Of a stretch of DNA of 34,755 nt, positions 12,655 through 20,520 are shown one piece after another. A program made the translations under genes and the position numbers. The notes beneath the pieces were generated by a model. That model was not told the DNA's origin. It saw only the letters and a program-made list of their open reading frames with translations, and did not search any database. The DNA lies in the IMG/VR virus record IMGVR_UViG_3300032087_003792, positions 1 to 34,755 of that record. The stretch is one strand, 5' to 3'. Numbering within the stretch: the first letter of the stretch is position 1; each line of letters begins with the position of its first letter. The DNA is from a virus.

Positions 12655-13899
12655 CTATGCGGCTTCCGTCCATGTTTCCGCACTTACCGTTTGATCAGTC
12701 CAAATCTCCGACCCTGTTGTTTGATCGGTCCAAGTCTCAGCCGTGAGCGGTTGCTCTTCCCACACAAAGCGCCCCAACTCTACCTGCGTACTGCTTGTAA
12801 TATCTAGCAGGGTTATATTGTGTATCTGGGTAATATTAGCCAGATCCACAGTTGAAGCGCCAGTTGTAATTGATGTCCCTGCCAAAACTACGTTTACAGT
12901 AATTGTGGATGCATCAACCTGTGCAGCGCCCGTAGTAATGTCGGTTGATGTCAGAGCAACATTTTCAACGCAAGTTGAGTTATCAACAGAAACAGAAACA
13001 TTTATTTGATCTAAAGAAAGATTGTGAACTTGAGTAATTGCAGCTAAATCAAGAGTGGCGCCAACGCTAATTTGATCTGAGCTTAAATTGTGGTCCTGTG
13101 AGATAGAAGAATTATCAACAGAAGATACGCAAGAAATTTCGGTAAGTGTAAAGTTTTCAGTTAATGCACTACTGTCAACAATTACAGTATCAACAGTAAC
13201 ATCACGATAGCTAGGATAAATAAAGTTACCCATCGCATTGCCGTGAACAGTACAATAATATTTAAGAGTGTCAGGAGCATCTAAAGGCACAGCAAATGTA
13301 ACCGTAGCACCTGATGTTCCTTCAGTGCCGGATACCGTTACACCAGTAGTATACGGATTATCATTTTCATCTCTAAATCTAAACGGATGACCGCTGTTGC
13401 TTGAATGTGAAACATCAAACACATAAGTTGTGCCGCGTTGGATCATCCACGGCAAATTGCTTTCTTGTAAAATTGGCCTATAATCACCGCCAAGATGCGC
13501 TGGACCTAAATAAAATACATTTGAGCCAGATTGATCTAATACTTGAACAGACCAATCTTCAGATGCTGGATGCAACGCATCATTTTCAGCGCAAGTAGAT
13601 GTATCAACAGTTGCTGAAACAGATATACTTGTTCCCGTTAAAGCGTGTGGATCAGTCGCAACAATCGTTGCATCATCAACAGTAACTGAAACATTTATAG
13701 GGTCTAAGCCATAAGCTAACACTTGCGTAAGCGTTGCGTCATCAACAGTTACAGAGCAAGTAATTGCATCCAAGCCATAAGAAACAGCGCCTGCGCCAGC
13801 GACATATGTAAAACTTGCTAAACTATTATTTTTTGCAAACGAATAATTAGAAAGCTCTAAAAGCTCTGGGTTTCTTAAAAGTTTTTCTACATTATCCAT
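12655..13899 (-). CDS. Repeat-rich fibre protein with embedded cupredoxin-like domain (414 aa)
   Basis: Both halves consist of about 20-residue degenerate repeats of the type ...ISVSVDxAxxTxxHxLxxxxI..., likely beta-strand units. Between them, residues about 115-230 form a separate domain: RGTTYVFDVSHSSNSGHPFRF followed by YYCTVHGNAMGNF. H171 (or H165), C216, H219 and M223 have the order of type-1 copper ligands, though C-x2-H-x3-M is one residue tighter than in plastocyanin. Similar domains occur in marine phage fibres. The C-terminus repeats WTDQT three times. Copper binding is a hypothesis. The gene is AT-rich compared with its neighbours. Confidence 0.65.
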   Translation of the reverse strand: MDNVEKLLRNPELLELSNYSFAKNNSLASFTYVAGAGAVSYGLDAITCSVTVDDATLTQVLAYGLDPINVSVTVDDATIVATDPHALTGTSISVSATVDTSTCAENDALHPASEDWSVQVLDQSGSNVFYLGPAHLGGDYRPILQESNLPWMIQRGTTYVFDVSHSSNSGHPFRFRDENDNPYTTGVTVSGTEGTSGATVTFAVPLDAPDTLKYYCTVHGNAMGNFIYPSYRDVTVDTVIVDSSALTENFTLTEISCVSSVDNSSISQDHNLSSDQISVGATLDLAAITQVHNLSLDQINVSVSVDNSTCVENVALTSTDITTGAAQVDASTITVNVVLAGTSITTGASTVDLANITQIHNITLLDITSSTQVELGRFVWEEQPLTAETWTDQTTGSEIWTDQTVSAETWTEAA

Positions 13900-14171
13900 C
13901 AGTCATCTATTGCATCAGAAAATTGTGTTTTTGCTGCTGCATAACATTGAGCAATAACATCATCCGATGAACTCCAATCAGGAATAATACTGCGCATAAA
14001 ATAAGACGCATAAGAAGATGCATAATCAGAAGCAGCATCCTTTGATGGATAGAACATCAACATATATTCCATTTCATTTTTATTAATAATGTTGATATTT
14101 TCTATGCGAACATATTGATCAGAAAAGTTCTGATTAGCTTCTGGGTTTACATAATCCATTATCAAAGCCAT
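13899..14171 (-). CDS. Small tail-region protein (90 aa)
   Basis: Not recognised. The product is acidic (ends FSDAIDD) with a Tyr/Ser-rich helix (DYASSYASYFMRSIIPDW). It is encoded between two large fibre genes and coupled to both (TGATG and TAATG). It is AT-rich like the flanking fibre genes, so it probably travels with them. It could be a fibre assembly or connector protein. Confidence 0.55.
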   Translation of the reverse strand: MALIMDYVNPEANQNFSDQYVRIENINIINKNEMEYMLMFYPSKDAASDYASSYASYFMRSIIPDWSSSDDVIAQCYAAAKTQFSDAIDD

Positions 14172-16204
14172 TAGCTCACCTCCACATCATCAATCCAGTA
14201 ATTTTGATTAGACCCATTCCATATTGCTTTAAAAGCACATCTGGCAAAACCATCTTGAGCCGCAGAAAAAGTTACAGAAACAGCCTCCCAAGCATTATAA
14301 GCAGAAGATGTAAATTCCGTCCTCGAAATAAAAGCACCGTCTGAATTAAAAATATCAAACCAAGCATCGCCTGTTGCCATTGTGCTTCGGTTTGTCCGCA
14401 AATAACCTGTAAACGTATAAGAAGTTCCACTCAAAACAGGAATATATATTGGATACATACTGTGCGATCTATTTGGATCACCCTTTGGCGCCTGAGTATG
14501 ATAACTAGAAGCATAATTATCTAATTGCCATTTTAAACTTTTACCTGTTGTTCTTACTGTTCCAGTATCGGGCACTAAATAAGGAAAATACCTTGCTTGC
14601 CTATTATATGCAGTCTGCAAGGAGGCAGCTTGAGGCGTAATCATAATAGGTGTATCAGTAAACTCATATATAGTTGCATGATCATTGTTTTGCGTAGGAA
14701 ATCTATAATCAGAACTAAGAGTGGTTGGACGAGCTATTGGTACTTTTACAACATATGGCTGAGATGCTTCTCTTAAATTTTGTGTAGAGATATTTAAATA
14801 TCTTGTAGTTGTTTGATAATTGAATGCATAAGGACGTAGTGTTGAGTTTGTTGCGGTAAAACCAGTTGGCAAAGGAAAGTCACTTGTTAAAGCCATTTCA
14901 TGTCCACTTGGTTTAGTAAGAGAATAAGATGAACCCTCTTCCATAGTTCCATGCCAATTTACAGTTGTATTATTATTGTTATTTCCATCTTCAACTTTAA
15001 AATTTGTGTATGTTATTGATACTGTTCCAGTAATATCATAAGCAAGGTAAAGCTCTTGGCACCCCCCTGACGAAGATTGGTGATGCACTGGTCCTTGATC
15101 AATAGTAAGATTATGACAATTGCTTATTGTAAATAATTTAGCTGGACAAAACCGCGTCCATAGCTCTCCAACAGTTATATTTGCATTGTTATTTCTACCA
15201 TTTAAGTAATATCCTCGCTCCCCATTTATTGGGCCATTTTGATACGAATAAACATAATCAAAGTTTGCAGTTAATGTTATTCTATCTGTTGTAAAGCTGC
15301 TATCGTTGTTCCAAAGTTGATCATTTTTTAACGTATATCTAAAAAAGTTTAATGGGTTATACATTATTAAATTAGTAATATCTATGTTTATATTTTCATA
15401 TGGTGCGCAAAAATATGGGGATGATGAAAGACTGCCCCCCAACCAAAGCTGTCTAAGTTTTAAAGTTTTTAAAGGCAGACCATAAGTATTAAGGTTTGCA
15501 GTAGAAGATGAATTATTTGTAGCTAAAATTATTGTATTGGGACAGTCTAATTCTGTATAGTTTTCTGTAGACCCAGTTGGGTATAACCCCGAACTGCTTG
15601 CATATTCAGAAGTTGCCCCTCCAGAATTAAGATAAGTAGTTCCATTGCCAGTTGTCTGTGAGTTACAGATACTTACTGCCGTTCCGTCAGTGGTTTGAGC
15701 GGTTTCAGAGGTCCAACCGTCAGTTGTAGGAATGTAGTAATTGCGACTTCCAGCCCCAATATAAAGAATATTAGAACTATTAGATGGTCCACTAAAAATA
15801 GTCATGTCAACTTTTTGGACTGTAAATTCATAATCTGTGCCAGAAACATATTGAGTAGCTCTAACTGGAACAGGAATATAATTATTTGAAGCGCCAGTTA
15901 AAACGCCGCCAGAAACGCTAGAGTTTATTTTCCAAAAAGTACCATAGTCAGGAAAGTACAAAACATCATATAAACTATATGTTAAATTTTGAGTTCCCAC
16001 TACTGTTAGCTGATTTCTTTGATTACCATTTGTGATTTTAACAGTGTCAGTCCCACTTTCTAAAATGCTGGAAATTGTTCTTGCTTTTACACGACAAACA
16101 TCACCGTCAACCCACGTACCATTTTCATTCCAGCCATACGGATCAGCGTATGTGCCAGTTGCACCACTGGTTGAAATAAAATGATCTTTCCACTTGATAG
16201 CCAT
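14171..16204 (-). CDS. Tailspike/fibre-like protein with C-terminal carbohydrate-binding-like domain (677 aa)
   Basis: A large Ser/Thr/Asn/Tyr-rich beta protein. The N-terminus (WKDHFISTSGATGTYADPYGW, then VDGDVCRVKARTISSI) is a type seen at the start of phage right-handed beta-helix surface proteins. Residues about 250-450 have spaced hydrophobic strands compatible with a beta helix. The last 120 residues (GTSYTFTGYLRTNRSTMATGDAWFDIF through NYWIDDVEVS) match the pattern of a carbohydrate-binding jelly-roll module. The gene is markedly AT-rich with long poly-Asn codon runs, unlike the portal or terminase genes. The Shine-Dalgarno is weak. Host-surface binding is inferred. Confidence 0.65.
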   Translation of the reverse strand: MAIKWKDHFISTSGATGTYADPYGWNENGTWVDGDVCRVKARTISSILESGTDTVKITNGNQRNQLTVVGTQNLTYSLYDVLYFPDYGTFWKINSSVSGGVLTGASNNYIPVPVRATQYVSGTDYEFTVQKVDMTIFSGPSNSSNILYIGAGSRNYYIPTTDGWTSETAQTTDGTAVSICNSQTTGNGTTYLNSGGATSEYASSSGLYPTGSTENYTELDCPNTIILATNNSSSTANLNTYGLPLKTLKLRQLWLGGSLSSSPYFCAPYENINIDITNLIMYNPLNFFRYTLKNDQLWNNDSSFTTDRITLTANFDYVYSYQNGPINGERGYYLNGRNNNANITVGELWTRFCPAKLFTISNCHNLTIDQGPVHHQSSSGGCQELYLAYDITGTVSITYTNFKVEDGNNNNNTTVNWHGTMEEGSSYSLTKPSGHEMALTSDFPLPTGFTATNSTLRPYAFNYQTTTRYLNISTQNLREASQPYVVKVPIARPTTLSSDYRFPTQNNDHATIYEFTDTPIMITPQAASLQTAYNRQARYFPYLVPDTGTVRTTGKSLKWQLDNYASSYHTQAPKGDPNRSHSMYPIYIPVLSGTSYTFTGYLRTNRSTMATGDAWFDIFNSDGAFISRTEFTSSAYNAWEAVSVTFSAAQDGFARCAFKAIWNGSNQNYWIDDVEVS

Positions 16205-16212
16205 AGTAAATA

Positions 16213-16584
16213 CTAGCTCGGATCAGCTAACTCAATATCAACCGCGGTTAAGCTGAATGTATTTCCAGATGTTACTGACTGACTTGAGGATAATGCTCCC
16301 GTAATAAGCAAACGACTGTTTACAGTATCAGATACTGCATAGTGAGTAGCCGTGCCTGTTGACGTTACGCTGCCACCTGATACCGCTGGAACAGTAATCT
16401 TTCTTCCAGACGTATCACCGTTAGTTGGACCCGTAAGAGTAACACTTGTTTTATTGCCGAGCGAGTTTGTAGATGTTGCGGCAGTATACGTCGAAGGCTC
16501 TGACGAACAAATATCAACGCGATTTGCCTCAGATACAACGGTGCTCAAGCCGTTGTCATATACTCTGTCATTTAGTGTTGCCAT
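16213..16584 (-). CDS. Small virion protein (123 aa)
   Basis: The pattern ATLNDRVYDNGL, VDICSSEPSTYTAATSTNSLGNK, ATHYAVSDTVNSRLLITGALSSS is common in tail regions of marine phages: a compact Thr/Ser-rich beta protein with no assigned function. It is encoded between the adaptors and the AT-rich fibre cassette, with a GGAG upstream of the ATG. It is possibly a connector or fibre-base component. Confidence 0.6.
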   Translation of the reverse strand: MATLNDRVYDNGLSTVVSEANRVDICSSEPSTYTAATSTNSLGNKTSVTLTGPTNGDTSGRKITVPAVSGGSVTSTGTATHYAVSDTVNSRLLITGALSSSQSVTSGNTFSLTAVDIELADPS

Positions 16585-16586
16585 CG

Positions 16587-17204
16587 TTAATAGCTCCTTA
16601 TTTTCACACGATGGCCAGAGCCACCAAATTTTGCCTTATCGCTGTCTGCATTAATACCATTAATTGACTTTTCATACAACGCAGACCAAACTTGCATTCT
16701 GGCGTCCTCGCCCAAGTACGGCGCGCTATGCATAAGCGTACCGTACAGATAGGCGTCTGGAAAGTATGTTAGCAGCCAGTTGCTTGTGTTTACGCTATCT
16801 AACGGAATAATTTTTGAATAATACACCATTTCCAAGGTATATGTTGTATCCGGCGTGGGATACACCTCAATCGTACCATCTGTTAAAGCGTAATATTTTG
16901 GACGCGCGGCAGTGTTTAATCCGCGCATCCGTTTGTCCATCATCTCGCCCTGACTGACTAACTCCATGCGGTGTGTATTGCCGCTCGTAATGCTGAGCCT
17001 GATCGGCTCGTAAAAGTCATCCGGCAAAACACTATACTGCGTGTCGAGCTCCGCTGTGCTGCGCTTTTCCATGCGCCAATGGCGCACGCGGCGCGACATG
17101 TCTGCCTCTGCCAAGTCAATGAACGTGTCAACAGTTTGCTCTGCCGACATGTTATTTAAGAAGTTTATAACTTGGTCTTTTAATTCTGAATAAGTAGACG
17201 GCAT
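16587..17204 (-). CDS. SU10-like head-tail adaptor protein, copy 2 (205 aa)
   Basis: This resembles adaptor proteins of P22 gp4/SU10 type that sit under the portal: an N-terminal helix pair (ELKDQVINFLN, TFIDLAEADMSRRVRHWRM), a beta hub with RPKYYALTDGTIEVYPTP and YTLEMVYYSKI, then WLLTYFPDAYLYGTLMHSAPYLGEDAR. The same landmarks occur in the same order in the adjacent 230-aa protein, so the two are paralogues. AAGGTG precedes the ATG. Confidence 0.75.
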   Translation of the reverse strand: MPSTYSELKDQVINFLNNMSAEQTVDTFIDLAEADMSRRVRHWRMEKRSTAELDTQYSVLPDDFYEPIRLSITSGNTHRMELVSQGEMMDKRMRGLNTAARPKYYALTDGTIEVYPTPDTTYTLEMVYYSKIIPLDSVNTSNWLLTYFPDAYLYGTLMHSAPYLGEDARMQVWSALYEKSINGINADSDKAKFGGSGHRVKIRSY

Positions 17205-17212
17205 TATGCACC

Positions 17213-17905
17213 TTACATGTTATTCGCTGCATTACTTACAGCGGCTTTAGCGTCCATAGCCTGCGCGGCAAGGTCAGTTGGGGCTCTCAAGCTGAAGCCC
17301 GCTGCCTTCACGTCATCTAAAGATAGCGTTTGCTGCGACTTCACGCTCGCCATTACTTGCTGAGAAACTGCGTTTTGAAACACGGCATACCGCGCATCAT
17401 CCATAAGAAACGGGGTCGCGTGAAGAAGGCTTGTATACAAGTATAAATGCGGCGCGTCAGTTAAGAGCCAGTTTGTCCCGCTATCAAGACCGCCAACAAG
17501 CGTTGGAATACGCTGGTAATAGTTAATGTCTAAAGTGCCAGATGCCGGCGTGGGCGTCACCACAATTTGACGACCAATAATTGCAAAAAAGCGTGGATTA
17601 GCAGCCCCTCGCGTGCGCGTGCGGCGCAGCATAGTAAGTTGCTGCGGAGAAATTTGCTCCAGTGGTTCGTCTTCCGTAGACCCAACCTGCGCGTAAACTA
17701 TCTCCAAGGCGTCCGCTGGCAAAGTTGCCTTTCCAGACGTAATCGTAATGCCGGTTGACTGTGTGATCATATCAGCTTGGCGCAACACATCGTTTAATGT
17801 GCTTTCCGCAAGCCTAATAAAGTCAGGTATCGTTGAACTGAGATCGGCGCGGTTTAACCAGCTTGCAATTGCAGCTTTTAAATCTGCATATGTTGATAGT
17901 GCCAT
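17213..17905 (-). CDS. SU10-like head-tail adaptor protein, copy 1 (230 aa)
   Basis: Same fold landmarks as its neighbour: YADLKAAIASWLNRADL, IPDFIRLAESTLNDVLR, NPRFFAIIGRQIVVTPTP, LDINYYQRI, and WLLTDAPHLYLYTSLLHATPFLMDDAR. It is followed by a longer, helical, Ala-rich C-terminal tail of about 50 residues that the other copy lacks. The adaptor family forms a 12-subunit ring below the portal. AAGGAG lies upstream of the ATG. Two copies may form two stacked rings, or one may serve a different joint. Confidence 0.75.
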   Translation of the reverse strand: MALSTYADLKAAIASWLNRADLSSTIPDFIRLAESTLNDVLRQADMITQSTGITITSGKATLPADALEIVYAQVGSTEDEPLEQISPQQLTMLRRTRTRGAANPRFFAIIGRQIVVTPTPASGTLDINYYQRIPTLVGGLDSGTNWLLTDAPHLYLYTSLLHATPFLMDDARYAVFQNAVSQQVMASVKSQQTLSLDDVKAAGFSLRAPTDLAAQAMDAKAAVSNAANNM

Positions 17906-17942
17906 GCCTGTCTCCTTGACGGCTGCTCATAACGCGGCTTCA

Positions 17943-18245
17943 TTACAGCGCACCCGCTCTCGTTCTAAACACTTGGTTGTTACTGTCGTTCAACCACTTT
18001 CTAAACGCCTTCGGATCGTCTGCAATCCCTTGGCGCTTCAACTCATAATACACTGAAAGCGGAATGGATGCTACCTTATTGACGTCCCTGTATTTGCTTG
18101 GCGTGTCATTGTATTGGCGCTTGTTCGCTTCGGCAATCGCCGTGACGTCCTGTATCTTTTCGATAACGTATTCACCCTTGTCTGTAACATGCCAATACTC
18201 GGTAATGCCTGTAAGGGGATCGTGGCCAAATAAACGCTTTTTCAT
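17943..18245 (-). CDS. Hypothetical virion-region protein (100 aa)
   Basis: The start is the ATG at 18243-18245 (MKKRLFGHDPLTGITEYWHV), which has GGAGG five bases upstream; the frame remains open further but the extension crosses an intergenic hairpin and is not protein-like. The central part has a QYNDTPSKYRDVNKVASIP segment and a helical DPKAFRKWLND end. Proteins of this type are encoded next to the capsid gene in several phages with DUF5309 capsids; function unknown. Confidence 0.65.
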   Translation of the reverse strand: MKKRLFGHDPLTGITEYWHVTDKGEYVIEKIQDVTAIAEANKRQYNDTPSKYRDVNKVASIPLSVYYELKRQGIADDPKAFRKWLNDSNNQVFRTRAGAL

Positions 18246-18264
18246 ACTTTCCTCCAAAGTGAAG

Positions 18265-18284
18265 GGGGCGACCGAAGCCGCCCC
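18265..18284 (-). promoter_or_regulatory. UUCG-loop hairpin after the capsid gene
   Basis: On the minus strand GGGGCGGC-TTCG-GTCGCCCC forms an eight-pair stem (one G-U) capped by a UUCG tetraloop, located between the capsid stop and the next gene. No T-run follows, so it is probably a partial terminator, an RNA-stabilising stem or a processing site that lets capsid mRNA exceed downstream mRNA. The structure is visible; the function is inferred. Confidence 0.6.
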
Positions 18285-18292
18285 GCTTAGAC

Positions 18293-19246
18293 TTATGATA
18301 CGTTGAGGTCTGCCACGACGGCGTGCGCCGCTTCGTTGAGAACCTTCAAGCCGAACTCCGCGATGACCATAGACTTGGAGGCGTCGCCGGTTTTGCTGAG
18401 CTCTACGTTCTGGATCGGACGCAGGTAGCATACAGATGCATACTCTGGGTCTAGCAGCCACGCATCGCGCTCACGCGAGAAGCGGTTTGCAACCACATTC
18501 AAGGTGCCGAAGTCAGACATGTAAACGTCTGCCGCACCAATGATTGTCGTCGGGCTATCGCTTGGCGCCATGTAACGCTGAGCCGCGATACCAGCAAATC
18601 CTGATACGACCGTCTTATTGTGTGGCCCCACCATAAGGATTGTTGGCTGACCGCCAGAAACGAATGCTTGCTGCATCGCGTCTTTCAGCATGGCTTCAGT
18701 GAAATCGCGCTGAGTACCGTCTGTACGCGCGGTTGTACCGTCACCAGTTGTCAGTCCACCGCTGGTCCCGACGTTTTCGTTGGTCGCAATCCACGCACCA
18801 AGACCACCCGTTTCGCGTGCAGTTGAAGAGTTACCTGCAACCTGAGCGTTATTATCCGTAAGGGTAGCTTCGATGTCACGCTTGAGCTCTTTTCCGCGTT
18901 TTGCGATTTGATAGCTCAGCTCGTCGTTGCGACCGGCAAGGTCTTGCGCGGCAAGGTTGTCAGCGACAATGGTTGTACGACGACGGATGTGTGTGTAGTT
19001 ACCGACGCGGGTCGTTGCAGATGTCGCGTCAAAAGACGATACATCATCACCATCGATGATGGCCGTTGTGCTTGTTGATGCCAAGCTGTCAGTCTGCCAC
19101 TCGAAGTATGTGTTGGAAACATTTTCAGATCCGACGTTACTTTGGAATGGAACTTCTTCTGGAGAGATGGACGAAATGATGTCCGCCAAGCTCTCACGAA
19201 TACCGACCGCGCTATGCGAGGTAAATGTGTTGGTTACGATTGCCAT
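18293..19246 (-). CDS. Major capsid protein (DUF5309 / SU10-like, 317 aa)
   Basis: An HK97-fold capsid of the DUF5309 type: N-terminal GIRESLADIISSISPEEVPFQSNVG, then TYFEWQTDSL, the RVGNYTHIRRRTTIVADN segment, RGKELKRDIEATL, the PTILMVGPHNKTVVSGFAG region, and RDAWLLDPEYASVCYLRPIQNVELSKTGDA near the C-terminus. These are landmarks of this family, in order, at about the usual length. AGGAGG precedes the ATG. The upstream neighbour is the scaffold and the downstream neighbours are adaptors, the normal head-gene order. Confidence 0.88.
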   Translation of the reverse strand: MAIVTNTFTSHSAVGIRESLADIISSISPEEVPFQSNVGSENVSNTYFEWQTDSLASTSTTAIIDGDDVSSFDATSATTRVGNYTHIRRRTTIVADNLAAQDLAGRNDELSYQIAKRGKELKRDIEATLTDNNAQVAGNSSTARETGGLGAWIATNENVGTSGGLTTGDGTTARTDGTQRDFTEAMLKDAMQQAFVSGGQPTILMVGPHNKTVVSGFAGIAAQRYMAPSDSPTTIIGAADVYMSDFGTLNVVANRFSRERDAWLLDPEYASVCYLRPIQNVELSKTGDASKSMVIAEFGLKVLNEAAHAVVADLNVS

Positions 19247-19255
19247 AATGGCCTC

Positions 19256-20254
19256 CTACAAAAGAGATCTAATTGCAGCCGCGGCATCATCGACGCGGCC
19301 AGTTTGACGTGCGCGCTGTAACGCTTGCTCTTGAGGGGCTCTGGGTTTCGGCTGAGATCCACGCGATCCTGACTTCATTGTCTTGGCTTTCGGCTTCGGC
19401 TTGGCTTTCGCCTGCGTCGCGCGAGTTTGACCTCGACTGTAAAGCATGGCCTGTCTGGCCAGTTTAACAAGTGATGCATTAGCCAGCCCGCTGACGTCTT
19501 CTTCCGTAAATCCCTCTCCCAAGAGAAAATCACGCAATTCTGTCGCCTCTTTTGCCGCGACCTTACTGTCGCGCCATTCGGGTATCAGATCAGGTAAGAC
19601 TTCGCGTTGCTGATCAACATACTGTGCCTGCATTTGCTGCATGCGCTGTTGCTGTATCTGCGCCATTCTTGCCTGTTCCTGTTGCACCGCCTCAAGCTGA
19701 GCTTGCCGCTCAGATTGCTGCTTGCGCCACTGACGTTCTGCTTTCGCTGCCATGGTGGGGTCTGTATCGTACAGCGTGTCCCAGTCTGGCTCTCTTTCTG
19801 CCGGTTGCTCCAGCCGTTGCTGCAATGCAGGCAATAGCTGGGCGTATTGCGCCCGCTCACGCTCAAGCTCAGAATACTGTGCCTCATACTGCTTTCGAGT
19901 TTCGGCAAGCTCCTGTGTCTTTCGCGTATAATCTTTCTGTCTCAGGTTTCCGCGTCGTAACTCTTCGACTGTAATCTCTTCGCCGTCTACTTCGACTAAT
20001 GCGCCAAGTATGTCAAAGGATTGGTCGTCCTGTTCTTCAGCTTCCGCTTCAACTTCAAGTTCGCCTTCAGAATATTCTTCATATGAAGCGTCATCGTCCG
20101 ACATTTCGGCGTCCTCGACCTGTTCAGTCGGCTCAGCCTCAAGCGCCTCAGTGGTCGTCGCAGTGTCCTCTTCGGGGGCGATCATAGCCCTGATGGCATT
20201 TTGTGCAGTGTTCAGATCAATCCCAAGTGGTGACGGGGTGTTGGCTTCTGACAT
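19256..20254 (-). CDS. Scaffolding protein (332 aa)
   Basis: The classic composition of a phage scaffold located immediately before the capsid gene. A very acidic N-terminal third (many Glu/Asp up to about 85) includes an ITVEELRRGNLRQKDYTRKTQEL motif. The long Gln/Glu/Arg-rich coiled coil runs from about 105 to 215, and a short basic Lys/Pro/Arg-rich C-terminus would contact the capsid. AGGAGA lies upstream of the ATG. The protein directs procapsid assembly and is expected to exit before packaging. Confidence 0.85.
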   Translation of the reverse strand: MSEANTPSPLGIDLNTAQNAIRAMIAPEEDTATTTEALEAEPTEQVEDAEMSDDDASYEEYSEGELEVEAEAEEQDDQSFDILGALVEVDGEEITVEELRRGNLRQKDYTRKTQELAETRKQYEAQYSELERERAQYAQLLPALQQRLEQPAEREPDWDTLYDTDPTMAAKAERQWRKQQSERQAQLEAVQQEQARMAQIQQQRMQQMQAQYVDQQREVLPDLIPEWRDSKVAAKEATELRDFLLGEGFTEEDVSGLANASLVKLARQAMLYSRGQTRATQAKAKPKPKAKTMKSGSRGSQPKPRAPQEQALQRARQTGRVDDAAAAIRSLL

Positions 20255-20274
20255 CGTTGTCTCCTATTATGCAT

Positions 20275-20520
20275 CTACTTAACCTTTTTTTCAATAGATG
20301 CGTTATCTACCATGGCACGAAGAGCCTGACGCACTGTCTCGACCCCTCGCAGTTTCATGTAGATGCCTTCCCGTACTTCCCCGTCTCCCATTGCTGTAGC
20401 TTCAAACTCGACCCAGCAATCCTGCTTGATCTCATCCAAAAAACGGCTGAGATCAGTATCGCGCAAAAGACGATCAGCCGCGTGGCCGTCGTCAATAATT
20501 TGCTGCTTGGACTTAATCAT
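20275..20520 (-). CDS. Hypothetical protein between portal and scaffold (81 aa)
   Basis: Not recognised at family level. A small alpha/beta protein (MIKSKQQIIDDGHAADRLL, then CWVEFEATAMGD, REGIYMKLRGVETVRQALRAM) with a basic C-terminus. The ATG at 20518-20520 is preferred over the in-frame TTG before it; AAGGGG lies upstream and the reading frame overlaps the portal stop. Small proteins are often found at this place in related genomes. Confidence 0.6.
   Translation of the reverse strand: MIKSKQQIIDDGHAADRLLRDTDLSRFLDEIKQDCWVEFEATAMGDGEVREGIYMKLRGVETVRQALRAMVDNASIEKKVK

Noticed and set aside
14171-16204. Diversity-generating retroelement target
   Set aside because: No reverse transcriptase gene or template repeat is present in the window, and the fibre C-terminus lacks the expected variable-repeat features.
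18246-18461. N-terminal extension of the 100-aa protein gene
   Set aside because: The extension crosses the UUCG hairpin and the capsid 3' end, and is Arg/Pro-rich; the ATG at 18243-18245 has a proper GGAGG.
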